Positions 42,200-50,683 of a DNA stretch of 64,000 bases are shown here, piece by piece. The DNA is from Phycisphaerae bacterium. GTDB taxonomy: Bacteria > Planctomycetota > Phycisphaerae > UBA1845 > PWPN01. Under the pieces are notes generated by a model. That model was not told where the DNA came from, made no database searches, and saw only the letters and a list, made by a program, of their open reading frames with translations. The position numbers were made by a program, and so were the translations under genes. Within the stretch, counting starts at the first letter, position 1, and each line of letters starts with the position of its first letter. The stretch lies in NCBI GenBank assembly GCA_018003015.1, contig JAGNEZ010000019.1, positions 33,409-97,408 on the forward strand, written 5' to 3'.

Positions 42200-43078
42200 A
42201 TGGGACCACGGATCGGGATCATCGGTGGATCGGGTTTGGGGCAGACGTTGGAGGCGGAGGTCGGGGGGCGGGAGGTTCAGGTGGACACGCCGTTCGGGCG
42301 GCCCAGTGGCCCGATCCTGGTCACCCGCTGGGCGGGTGTCGAGATCGCCTTTCTCTCTCGCCACGGTCCTGGCCATCTGCTCAATCCGTCGGCCGTTCCG
42401 TACCGGGCGAACGTTTTCGCCTTCAAGACGCTCGGCGTGACTCACATTCTGGCCAGCGGAGCCACAGGCAGCCTGCGTGAGGAGGTTGAGCCCAGACATC
42501 TGGTGATCTGCGACCAGGTGATCGACAAGACCTTCAAGCGGGCCGGTACTTTCTTCGACGATAATCTTGTGGCTCACGTCGAGTACGCTGAGCCGTTCTG
42601 TCCCAAGCTGCGGCGGTTGCTGATCGAGGCGGGCCGCGAGGTGGAGACGGTCGTGCATCCCAGAGGCACGTACGTGTGCATGGAAGGCCCGCAGTTCTCC
42701 ACTCTGGCGGAGTCGCGAATGCACCGGGACTGGGGCGGTGATCTGATCGGGATGACCTGCCTGCCGGAGGCGAAGCTGGCCCGCGAGGCGGAGATCAGCT
42801 ACGCCCTGATTGCCCTGCCGACCGACTATGATTGCTGGCGGCCGCACGAACCGGGCAAGAGCCGCCAGGCCCTCCTGGCCGAGATCATCGGCAACCTCAA
42901 GGCAGTGACCGATCACGGTATCGCCCTGCTTCGCGCGGCGGTCCCCATGCTGGCCCGGCAGCTCGACGAGAAGTGGCCTTACGACGATGCCCTGGCGATG
43001 GCCATCTGGTCGGACAAATCCAAGGTCAGCCCGGCCGTGGTTGAGCGGCTTCGGCCGCTGATTGGGCGGTATTTCTGA
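42200..43078 (+). CDS. mtnP: S-methyl-5'-thioadenosine phosphorylase
   Basis: The 292-aa enzyme cleaves methylthioadenosine to adenine and methylthioribose 1-phosphate. The N-terminus MGPRIGIIGGSGL is family-typical; FLSRHGPGHLLNPSAVPYRANVFAFKTLGVTHILASGATGSL and VCMEGPQFST follow. The segment GMTCLPEAKLAREAEISYALIALPTDYDCW contains the D-Y-D pair that selects 6-aminopurines and so separates MTAP from purine nucleoside phosphorylase. The ATG at 42200 follows GAGGAGG (42181-42187, 12 bases away). It acts in methionine salvage; no other salvage gene is nearby. Confidence 0.9.
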   Translation: MGPRIGIIGGSGLGQTLEAEVGGREVQVDTPFGRPSGPILVTRWAGVEIAFLSRHGPGHLLNPSAVPYRANVFAFKTLGVTHILASGATGSLREEVEPRHLVICDQVIDKTFKRAGTFFDDNLVAHVEYAEPFCPKLRRLLIEAGREVETVVHPRGTYVCMEGPQFSTLAESRMHRDWGGDLIGMTCLPEAKLAREAEISYALIALPTDYDCWRPHEPGKSRQALLAEIIGNLKAVTDHGIALLRAAVPMLARQLDEKWPYDDALAMAIWSDKSKVSPAVVERLRPLIGRYF

Positions 43079-43138
43079 TCGGCGCGGCAGGGGAGAGGTG
43101 GAGGGTGCGGAGAGGGACAGCGGCGAGGACCCAGAGCC

Positions 43139-44263
43139 ATGACCAACAAGCGGAACGGATCATCGCTTCGTACAAGCCTTCTCGGCGTGGGCATGCTGGT
43201 CGCGGTGGTCGCGATCATGCTCTGGCTGGTTGGAGTGTTCAGACCGAAGATTGGCCAGGATGCCGCCCCCCCCGTTGGCGGGCGGTCGATCGACGGCATG
43301 GTCCTGGTTGACGTGGTTGGGGTGCGTGTCCCGGTGCACGAGACCGCGGTCGGCACGGTCAAGGCCGTGCACGAGGCCGCGGTGGCGTCGAAGCTCCTGG
43401 CCAAGGTCGTGGCCGTCCATGTCAAGGCCGGACAGGCGGTCACCAAGGACGAGGTGCTGGTCGAACTGGACAGTACGGACTTGAAAGCTCGCCGAGACCA
43501 GGCGAAGGCGGCCGTCGATTCGGCCCGGGCGAATCGGGACCAAGCCAAGGTCGAGTATGACCGCACCCAAAGCCTGAGCAGGCAGGGGGCAGCCGCGCCT
43601 CTTGAAGTGGACAAGGCCAGTAACACCTTCAAGGGAGCAGAGGCGGATCTGCAGCGGGCCGAGCAGGCACTCAGAGAGGCGGAGGCCATCGTCGGCTACG
43701 CGACGGTTCATTCGCCGCTGACCGGCGTGGTCGTCGACAAGAAGGTGGAGGTTGGCGATACCGTGCAGCCGGGGCAGGTGCTGGCCACGCTCTACGATCC
43801 GACGCGCATGCAGTTGGTTGCCCGGGTTCGCGAGTCGCTGGCCCAGCGGCTCGAGGTTGGCAGGACCATTCCGGTTCAGATTGATGCGTTGGATCTCGAT
43901 TGCCACGGCCAGATCAGCGAGATTGTGCCGGAGGCGGAATCGGCCAGCCGGACGTTCTCGGTCAAAGTGACCGGTCCGTGCCCACCGGGCGTATACGCGG
44001 GGATGTTTGGGCGGCTGATCATCCCGCTGGATGAGGTGGAGATGCTGGTGGTTCCTCAGGCTGCGGTGCGACGGATCGGGCAGCTGGATGTGGTCGATGT
44101 GGTTGAGGGCGGCGTGCTGGTGCGGCGGTCCGTGCAACTGGGTCGGAGCTTCAAGCCGACGGGTGATGAGCCGGCGAAGGTCCAGGTTCTTTCGGGCCTC
44201 GAGGTTGGCGAGCGGGTTGCGGTCGCGGGCCATGGCTCCGCCGCCAGTCAAAGGGGGGATTGA
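43139..44263 (+). CDS. RND efflux membrane-fusion (periplasmic adaptor) protein
   Basis: The 374-aa adaptor has an N-terminal membrane anchor (about residues 12-34), a lipoyl/barrel-sandwich half (VAVHVKAGQAVTKDEVLVELDS), a coiled-coil hairpin of about 60 residues (ARRDQAKAAVDSARANRDQAKVEYDRTQSL), the second lipoyl half (VHSPLTGVVVDKKVEVGDTVQPGQ), a beta-barrel and a membrane-proximal domain. It is directly followed by the RND transporter (3-base gap), so the two form one export unit. No TolC-like outer-membrane gene is present in the window. Confidence 0.9.
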   Translation: MTNKRNGSSLRTSLLGVGMLVAVVAIMLWLVGVFRPKIGQDAAPPVGGRSIDGMVLVDVVGVRVPVHETAVGTVKAVHEAAVASKLLAKVVAVHVKAGQAVTKDEVLVELDSTDLKARRDQAKAAVDSARANRDQAKVEYDRTQSLSRQGAAAPLEVDKASNTFKGAEADLQRAEQALREAEAIVGYATVHSPLTGVVVDKKVEVGDTVQPGQVLATLYDPTRMQLVARVRESLAQRLEVGRTIPVQIDALDLDCHGQISEIVPEAESASRTFSVKVTGPCPPGVYAGMFGRLIIPLDEVEMLVVPQAAVRRIGQLDVVDVVEGGVLVRRSVQLGRSFKPTGDEPAKVQVLSGLEVGERVAVAGHGSAASQRGD

Positions 44264-44265
44264 GC

Positions 44266-47200
44266 ATGCCTGGCCCCAGTGACCCGCCCCCTGCGGCTCA
44301 TCCAGCCGTTCCGGCGCTGGCGACGCCCCACCACGGTTTCACCAACGCCATCGTGCGCGTTTTTCTCGAATCCAATCTGTCGCTGATGCTCATTCTGCTG
44401 GCCACGATCACTGGCGTGGCCGCCTTGCTGATCACGCCGCGGGAGGAGGACCCGCAGATCGTCGTTCCGCTGGCGGACGTGTACGTCCACTGCCCCGGGT
44501 ACGCGGCCGAGGACATCGAGCAGCTTGTCGCCACACCGCTGGAGAAGCTGCTCTTCCACATTGACGGCGTGGAATACGTCTACTCCATGTCCAAGGAAGG
44601 AATAGCGATCATCACCGTTCGCTACTATGTCGGCGAGGACCGCGAACGGAGCCTGGTCAAGCTGCACAAGAAGATCGACGAGAACCTCGACGCTGTCCCG
44701 CCGGGCGTCACCGGCTGGATCATCAAGCCGGTTGAGATCGACGACGTGCCGATCGTGACGTTGACGCTGACGGGGACCCGGACCCGGTCGCACATGCTCC
44801 GGCGTGTGGCCGAGGAAATGGTCGTGCGTCTGGCTGCGGTCGAAGGTGTCTCCCGGGCCTACGTCGTGGGAGGTGAGCCGCGGGTCGTCAGCGTGCGATT
44901 CGATCCCGATCGTCTACAGGCCTACAACGTGTCGCCGCTTGAGGTGCGGCAAGGGCTGCAGTTCGCCAACGTGAGCGTATCGGCGGGCGAGTTCGCGCTG
45001 AACGATCAGGTGGTCAGAGTGGACGCGGGCAAGGCGTTTTCCACTGCGGGGGAGCTTGAGGGACTCGTGGTGGGCGTCTCCGGCGACCGGCCGGTGTACC
45101 TGAAGGACGTGGCTGCGATTGAGGATGGTCCGGCCGAGGTCACCAGTTACGTTCGGCACGGCTGGGGTACCGCCCGGGCCTTCGAGTCTGACCATGACCA
45201 GCCGGGCACGCTGGTCGGTGTTACCGAGGGCACGACCCAAGTTGAACGCACTTCGGCGCCGGCCGTCACCATCGCCCTGGCCAAGAAGAAGGGAACCAAC
45301 GCGGTCCAGGTGGCCCGGGCGGTGCTCGCGGCGAGTGAACGGCTGAGACAGGAGGTCGTGCCCGACGGCATCGATGTAGTCATCACCCGGAATGCGGGGC
45401 TGACCTCGAACGAGAAAGTCAACGAGTTGGTCGAAGCTCTAGGTGTAGCCATTCTGTTTGTTCTGGCGGTCCTGACACTGGGTCTCGGCTGGCGTGAGGC
45501 GTTGATTGTAGCCATGGCCGTGCCGGTTGTTTTTGGGCTGACCCTGCTGGTCAACCTGGTGGTCGGGTTCACCATCAACCGCGTGACGCTGTTTGCGTTG
45601 ATTCTGTCGCTAGGCCTGCTGGTCGATGACCCGATCGTGGACGTGGAGAACATTGCCCGGCATTTCGGGCTGCGGCGTCGCGCGACCCGGCATATCGTCC
45701 TCGAGGCCGTGGCCGAGATCCGCCCTCCGCTGATCACCGCGACGCTGGCGGTGATTGTGTCCTTCCTGCCGATGTCGTTCATTACCGGGATGATGGGGCC
45801 GTACATGCGTCCCATGGCCCTGAACGTCCCGGTGGCCATGGCCATGTCCATGCTGGTGGCGTTCACCATCACGCCCTGGCTGACGTATCACCTTTTGCGG
45901 CGCAAGTACTCGGCACGTGGTGTGGAGGCCGTTCATCACGTTGACGCGGACGACCCTGAAGTCGTGAAGAGGACTTTTCTGTACCGTCTGTTTTACCCGC
46001 TGATGGCTCCATTGCTCCGCTCCCGAGGAGCCGCGTGGGCCTTTCTGCTGGTCATTGGCATTTTGACGGTGGTGGCCGCGGGACTAGCCGCCACCCGGCA
46101 TGTTCCGCTGAAGATGCTGCCGTTCGACAACAAGAACGAGCTGCTACTGGTTCTCAATTTCGACAAGGGCACCACGCTCGAGCGGACCGACGCCACGGTG
46201 CGGCGGATGGAGGCGTTTCTGAGCGGTGTGCCGGAAGTCACGGACTATGTTTCCTACGTGGGGCTGGCCTCGCCGATGGACTTCAACGGGCTGGTCCGCC
46301 ACTACTACCTCCGCCAGGGCAACGACGTGGCCGAGATCCGGGTGAATCTGGTGGGCAAGAAGAGCCGCCCGCAGAAGAGCCACGCGGTGGGTCTGCGTAT
46401 CCGCAAGGAACTGACCCGGATTGCGGCCGACGGCCGCGCCCGGCTCAGCATCGTGGAGACGCCGCCCGGTCCGCCGGTCATTGCCTCGATCGTGGCGGAG
46501 ATCTACGGTCGGCCCGACCATGGGTACGGGGATCTGGTGGATGCCGCCAAGACGGTGCGGGCCCGGATGGCCGCCGAGCCGGGGGTTGTCGATATCGACG
46601 ACAGCGATGAAGCGAGCAGCCTGAAGCTGGTGTTTGATACCGACAAGGAGAAGGCGGCGATCAACGGCGTCTCGGTCGAGGACATTGCCGCGACGGTTCG
46701 GATGGGGCTAGCTGGCGAGTATGTCGGGACGGTTCGCGTTCCTGGCGAGCGGAACCCGTTGCAGATTGAGCTGCGTCTTCCGCGAGCGCTGCGTTCCAGC
46801 GATCTTGATCTGTCCCGACTGAACGTCATCGGTCGCCGCGGGAACCTGGTTCCGCTGGCGGAACTGGGACAGTGGCGTGAGGCCCGGGCCGACAAGACCA
46901 TCTACCACAAGAACCTCCAGCGGGTGGCGTACGTTTTCGCCGAGACTGCCGGACGCCCGCCGGCCGACTGCGTGGTGGACATGCAGGCGGATCTGCTCAA
47001 GGACGGCCCGGGGCAGGGGCAAGAGGCGATGGACACCGGCCCGGCACGGAGGAACGAGGCGGGCAGTGGATGGGTGGCCGGATCGAGCGCCAGGCCGGTC
47101 GACGGGCGGACCTTCTTCACCAACGGGAGCGGGATCGCATGGTCACTGCCGCGTGGCATCCGTGTCGATTTCGCCGGCGAGGGCGAATGGAAGATCACGC

Positions 47201-47757
47201 TGGATGTCTTCCGCGACCTAGGCCTGGCCTTCGGAGCGGCGCTGGTCGGCATTTACATCCTGCTGGTCGGACAGACCCGGTCGTTTGTCATTCCCGTGGT
47301 GGTCATGATGGCCATTCCGTTGACCGTGCTCGGGATCATGCCCGGCTTCTGGCTGCTGAACGTTTTGACCGGGGGGCAAGTCGGAGGGTACGCCGATTCG
47401 GTCTTCTTCACCGCGACCGGTATGATCGGCATGATAGCCCTGGCAGGTATCGTCACGCGCGACTCGATCATTCTCGTGGATTTCATTCATCTGTCTCTGG
47501 CCCGCGGGCGTTCGCTGTTCGATGCAATCATGGAAAGCCGCGTCGTGCGTCTCCGCCCCATCCTGCTGACGACGGCCACCGCCATGCTGTCCGCCCTGCC
47601 GATCGCGATCGACCCCATCTTCTCCGGGCTTGCGTGGGCCTTGATCTTCGGCCTGCTCGCTTCGACGGTGTTCACCCTGTTCGTGATCCCGGTCACCTAC
47701 TGGCTGGTCTACGAACGAAGGCCCGGACATGGACTGCCGATCTCCGAGGAGGATTGA
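44266..47757 (+). CDS. RND efflux transporter, AcrB/HAE-type
   Basis: A 1163-aa proton-driven transporter of the inner membrane. It has the twofold RND architecture: TM1 near residue 40, a large periplasmic loop, TM2-7 around 395-545 with the TM4 motif GLLVDDPIVDVEN (two proton-relay aspartates as in AcrB), a second loop and TM8-12 near the end. The A-motif and FxxR-type PMSFITGMMGPYMRPMA region follow. The protein is about 100 residues longer than AcrB; the excess is mainly an insertion in the second periplasmic loop (about 900-980, Gly/Arg-rich). Substrate unknown. An in-frame TTG lies 6 bases upstream; the ATG at 44266 was preferred. Confidence 0.9.
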   Translation: MPGPSDPPPAAHPAVPALATPHHGFTNAIVRVFLESNLSLMLILLATITGVAALLITPREEDPQIVVPLADVYVHCPGYAAEDIEQLVATPLEKLLFHIDGVEYVYSMSKEGIAIITVRYYVGEDRERSLVKLHKKIDENLDAVPPGVTGWIIKPVEIDDVPIVTLTLTGTRTRSHMLRRVAEEMVVRLAAVEGVSRAYVVGGEPRVVSVRFDPDRLQAYNVSPLEVRQGLQFANVSVSAGEFALNDQVVRVDAGKAFSTAGELEGLVVGVSGDRPVYLKDVAAIEDGPAEVTSYVRHGWGTARAFESDHDQPGTLVGVTEGTTQVERTSAPAVTIALAKKKGTNAVQVARAVLAASERLRQEVVPDGIDVVITRNAGLTSNEKVNELVEALGVAILFVLAVLTLGLGWREALIVAMAVPVVFGLTLLVNLVVGFTINRVTLFALILSLGLLVDDPIVDVENIARHFGLRRRATRHIVLEAVAEIRPPLITATLAVIVSFLPMSFITGMMGPYMRPMALNVPVAMAMSMLVAFTITPWLTYHLLRRKYSARGVEAVHHVDADDPEVVKRTFLYRLFYPLMAPLLRSRGAAWAFLLVIGILTVVAAGLAATRHVPLKMLPFDNKNELLLVLNFDKGTTLERTDATVRRMEAFLSGVPEVTDYVSYVGLASPMDFNGLVRHYYLRQGNDVAEIRVNLVGKKSRPQKSHAVGLRIRKELTRIAADGRARLSIVETPPGPPVIASIVAEIYGRPDHGYGDLVDAAKTVRARMAAEPGVVDIDDSDEASSLKLVFDTDKEKAAINGVSVEDIAATVRMGLAGEYVGTVRVPGERNPLQIELRLPRALRSSDLDLSRLNVIGRRGNLVPLAELGQWREARADKTIYHKNLQRVAYVFAETAGRPPADCVVDMQADLLKDGPGQGQEAMDTGPARRNEAGSGWVAGSSARPVDGRTFFTNGSGIAWSLPRGIRVDFAGEGEWKITLDVFRDLGLAFGAALVGIYILLVGQTRSFVIPVVVMMAIPLTVLGIMPGFWLLNVLTGGQVGGYADSVFFTATGMIGMIALAGIVTRDSIILVDFIHLSLARGRSLFDAIMESRVVRLRPILLTTATAMLSALPIAIDPIFSGLAWALIFGLLASTVFTLFVIPVTYWLVYERRPGHGLPISEED

Positions 47758-47762
47758 ATCGC

Positions 47763-48533
47763 ATGGCCGATACCCGGAAGGACAGCGTGTTTGAAGAGCG
47801 CAGCGACCTGTATGACGCGCTGATCGACTGGCCCAAGCGGTTGGCATATGAGGCCCCCTTCTACCGGCGATGGTTTGGACATGTCGGAGCCAGGCGGGTG
47901 CTGGATGCGGCCTGCGGGACCGGCAGACATGCGGCCCTGTTCCATTCTTGGGGGCTGGAGGTGGAGGGGGCTGATCTGAGCGCGGGTATGGTCGAGTACT
48001 GCCGCCGGACTCACGGCCAGCCGACCGGGCTGAGCTGGACGGTGCGGTCATTTGCCGAGCGCGGCCCGGTCGGTCGTTTCGACGTTGCGGTCTGCGCCGG
48101 CAACTCGCTGCCCCTGGCCAACGACCGAGAGGTGATGGAACGAGCGGTGGCCGCCCTGATCGCGTCCGTCCGACCGGGGGGGATCTGCATCATCCACGTG
48201 CTCAACCTCTGGAGGTTTGCCGACGGGCCGACGACATGGCAGAAGTCGAAGCGTGTCCGGGACGATCACGGGGATCGCATCCTGCTGAAGGGCTTTCATC
48301 GCGTGGGGACACGAGCGTTCATCGACTTCGCCGAGTTGCGACTCGAACCTGGCGGCCGGATGGTCAGCCGGTTCGACGTCTCGAGCTTTGTCGGGCTGGA
48401 AGCCGAGGACCTGGCGGCCATGGTGGATCGATCGGGTGCTTCGCCGCTGCACCGGTTTGGCAGTTACGAAGAGACCTGCTACCAGCGGGAGACGAGCCCC
48501 GACCTGATTCTCGTGGCGGAAAGTCGGGGCTAG
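47763..48533 (+). CDS. SAM-dependent methyltransferase (class I)
   Basis: The 256-aa protein has the Rossmann methyltransferase pattern: RRVLDAACGTGRHAALF (motif I), VEGADLSAGMVEYCRR (motif II region), FDVAVCAGNSLPLA (motif IV) and RPGGICIIHVLNLWRFADG (motif V/VI). It begins 5 bases after the RND gene's stop, with GAGGAGG inside that gene's end, so it is cotranscribed. The substrate cannot be inferred. It may modify a small molecule exported by the pump, but this is speculation. Confidence 0.85.
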   Translation: MADTRKDSVFEERSDLYDALIDWPKRLAYEAPFYRRWFGHVGARRVLDAACGTGRHAALFHSWGLEVEGADLSAGMVEYCRRTHGQPTGLSWTVRSFAERGPVGRFDVAVCAGNSLPLANDREVMERAVAALIASVRPGGICIIHVLNLWRFADGPTTWQKSKRVRDDHGDRILLKGFHRVGTRAFIDFAELRLEPGGRMVSRFDVSSFVGLEAEDLAAMVDRSGASPLHRFGSYEETCYQRETSPDLILVAESRG

Positions 48534-48580
48534 GGCCTTTGGCCGACGGCAGCCGGGGGCGATGCGGTTCGGGTGTTGGC

Positions 48581-49825
48581 CTACCTAGCCGGGGGTTTGG
48601 CGGGCACTGCGGGCTTCGGCGCGGGCGCGGTGGCCGTTTTCGCGGCCGGTCTCATTGCCGGTCTCGTCGCAGGCCTGAGCGTTGCGCCGGGCCTAGCCGG
48701 CTGAATGGCGGCCCCGCGCGTGGTTGCTCCTGCCGGGCGCGTGGCTGCCGGCCGGGTGGAGAGCATCCGCTCCAAGTCGACGAAGGAAGGTGCCGACGGC
48801 TTGATGGCGGAACCCACCTTGGCGGGCCTGCGCGGCGGCTGGACGCCCACCACGGGGTACTTCAGGAAGCTCTCGGCAATCGCCTCCTGGTACTTGGCGC
48901 CTGAGAAATACACCCGCATGTTGCGTTGGATCTGTTGCTCCTCGAACGGCCGATTGCCCGGCTTGCGGGCGGTCACGTGCAGGAGGTGGTAACCCAGTGG
49001 CGTCTCGATGATATCGCTGAACTGACCGACCTCGAGGGCGAAGGCGGCCTTGGCGATCATCTCGTGTACCATTCCGTGCCGGGTGAAGGCTCCCAGGCTG
49101 CCGTTCGGGTTTCTGAAGTCGCTCTCCGACACGCACTGATCCCAGGTACGTTTGCCGGCCAGGATGTCTTCGCGCATCTTGACGAGCCGGGACTTTTTCT
49201 CGGCCCGGACCGCGGGGGTGTCGGTGGGGGCAACGACGAGCATGATCTGGCGCGTATCCACGGTCGTGCCGTCGAAGTCGGTGGGATGATGATCATAGAC
49301 CTTCTTGAGGGCCGCGGTATCCTCGCCGATGGTGTTGCCCTGGCGGATGAGCTCGGCGCGGGCCAGTTTGATCCGCAAGTCCTCGCGGTAGGCTTCGAAG
49401 GAGAATCCCTTCTCGGCAAAGCGCTTCTTGACCTCATCGAGGGTGGCGATCTTGGCGTTTTTCATTCGCCGCTCAATCTCGGCTTCGAGCTTGGCGGGCG
49501 GGATCAGTTCGGGATGGTCGGCCAGATAGAGCTCGAACAGCCTCTGCTCCAGGAGACGACGGACGATGGACATCGCCTGGGCATCGTACTGCTCGGGCCT
49601 GAGGAGCTGGACGGCGGCGGTGAAGTCCTCCTGGGTAACGACTGCCTTGTCGCCCACCCGAAAGAGGATGATCTCGGATTCAGGTTGGGTGGCGGGCGCC
49701 GTGGCGGGCGCACTTCCCGAGGGAGACGAGGTCGCCGCGGTCGGCATCGCGGCCACTGAAACAGACGCCCCGAAAGCCACTCCCACCAGCGCTGCCCGAC
49801 GAGCTGTCATGAGTTTGGTCATCAT
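48581..49825 (-). CDS. SurA/PpiC-like peptidyl-prolyl isomerase (periplasmic chaperone)
   Basis: A 414-aa exported protein: signal peptide residues 1-26, a SurA-N-like helical chaperone region (about 55-170, RRLLEQRLFELYLADHPELIPPAKLEAEIERRMKNAKI), then a parvulin/PpiC domain about 190-320 (RQIMLVVAPTDTPA, DQCVSESDFRNPNGSLGAFTRHGMVHEMIAKAAFALEVGQFSDIIETPLGYHLLHV). The last 90 residues are Ala/Pro/Arg/Thr-rich and probably disordered, an unusual basic tail. It presumably assists outer-membrane protein folding. Preceded by a G-rich repeat and palindrome and the plsY gene. Confidence 0.85.
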   Translation of the reverse strand: MMTKLMTARRAALVGVAFGASVSVAAMPTAATSSPSGSAPATAPATQPESEIILFRVGDKAVVTQEDFTAAVQLLRPEQYDAQAMSIVRRLLEQRLFELYLADHPELIPPAKLEAEIERRMKNAKIATLDEVKKRFAEKGFSFEAYREDLRIKLARAELIRQGNTIGEDTAALKKVYDHHPTDFDGTTVDTRQIMLVVAPTDTPAVRAEKKSRLVKMREDILAGKRTWDQCVSESDFRNPNGSLGAFTRHGMVHEMIAKAAFALEVGQFSDIIETPLGYHLLHVTARKPGNRPFEEQQIQRNMRVYFSGAKYQEAIAESFLKYPVVGVQPPRRPAKVGSAIKPSAPSFVDLERMLSTRPAATRPAGATTRGAAIQPARPGATLRPATRPAMRPAAKTATAPAPKPAVPAKPPAR

Positions 49826-49878
49826 CGCCTCGGATTCTCCTCAAGTATGGCGTTGAGCCACGGTCGGGGCGGCCGGTG

Positions 49879-49893
49879 TCGCGATCATCGCGA
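49879..49893. promoter_or_regulatory. Near-perfect palindrome upstream of the SurA-like gene
   Basis: TCGCGATCATCGCGA consists of two perfect 7-base arms around one central base. It is 54 bases upstream of the ATG at 49825, next to the purine-rich tract. Placement fits an operator. Confidence 0.45.
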
Positions 49894-49901
49894 ATACACG
49901 A

Positions 49902-49973
49902 CCACCTCCCTCCCTCCCTCCCACCTCCCTCCCCTCCCACCTCCCTCCCTCCCTCCCCTCCCACCTCCCTCCA
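49902..49973. repeat. Polypyrimidine/polypurine tract (CCCTCC/CCACCT repeats)
   Basis: About 72 bases with almost only C and T on the plus strand: CCTCC, CCCTCC and CCACCT units repeated with small changes. On the minus strand, the coding strand of the genes here, it reads runs of three to four G separated by A or T, thus with the potential to form G-quadruplexes. It lies between the plsY stop (49985) and the SurA-like gene's start (49825). Confidence 0.85.
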
Positions 49974-49984
49974 TCTTCTTTCGG

Positions 49985-50683
49985 TCAGGCCGCGGGGCCG
50001 CCTGAAATACCGTCCCGCGGTTTGGCCTTGCCGAGCAACAGCCTCAGGTTATCGCGGTGACGGCAGACCACCAACACTGCGATGACGACGGCAAAGACGT
50101 AGAGGGGCCACAGTCGTTCGCCGGTGCCCCACTGGTCGCGACAGAGGCGAGCCGCGACTGCGAATATTATCGGAAATGCGACCGCTGCTGTCACGGACCC
50201 GACGGCCACGATGCCCGAGAGCTTGGTCACGACCGCCCACAGGGCAAACGCCAGCAAGCCGGGGAGGGTGAAGTGTGGGTAAACGGCGAGCATGGCTCCG
50301 AGGGAGGTAGCGACGCCCTTGCCTCCTCTGAAGCCGAGGTAGACGGGGAACATGTGGCCCAGAACGCCGGCGGCGGCCACCAACATCCACAGCAGGTAAC
50401 CCTGGTACCCGGTGACGGCCGGATCCCAGGGCGCGCCGGGTCTGAGGAGACACCGGCCGGCCACCAGTACCGGGATGAAGCTCTTCAGGAAGTCGAGGGC
50501 AAAGACCAGCAGCCCGTACTTGCGGCCCAGCGTCCGGCCCACGTTGGTCGCCCCGATATTGCCGCTCCCCCGCGTGCGTACGTCGACGCCCCTGGCCAAG
50601 CCGACCAGCAAGCCAAACGGGATGGCCCCCAGCAGGTATGCCGCCGCCACGCACAGGACAGCAGCGATCGTGTCGCCCGACAT
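49985..50683 (-). CDS. plsY: Acyl-phosphate:glycerol-3-phosphate acyltransferase PlsY
   Basis: PlsY makes lysophosphatidic acid from acyl phosphate in the first membrane step of phospholipid synthesis. The 232-aa sequence has five hydrophobic segments and the family motifs AAYLLGAIPFGLLVG, RTRGSGNIGATNVGRTLGRKYG and GHMFPVYLGFRGGKGVATSLGAMLA. Its ATG shares one base with the stop of the upstream glycosyltransferase (TGATG), so translation is coupled. The link to a glycosyltransferase and an LPS-kinase-like gene points to envelope lipid synthesis. Confidence 0.95.
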   Translation of the reverse strand: MSGDTIAAVLCVAAAYLLGAIPFGLLVGLARGVDVRTRGSGNIGATNVGRTLGRKYGLLVFALDFLKSFIPVLVAGRCLLRPGAPWDPAVTGYQGYLLWMLVAAAGVLGHMFPVYLGFRGGKGVATSLGAMLAVYPHFTLPGLLAFALWAVVTKLSGIVAVGSVTAAVAFPIIFAVAARLCRDQWGTGERLWPLYVFAVVIAVLVVCRHRDNLRLLLGKAKPRDGISGGPAA

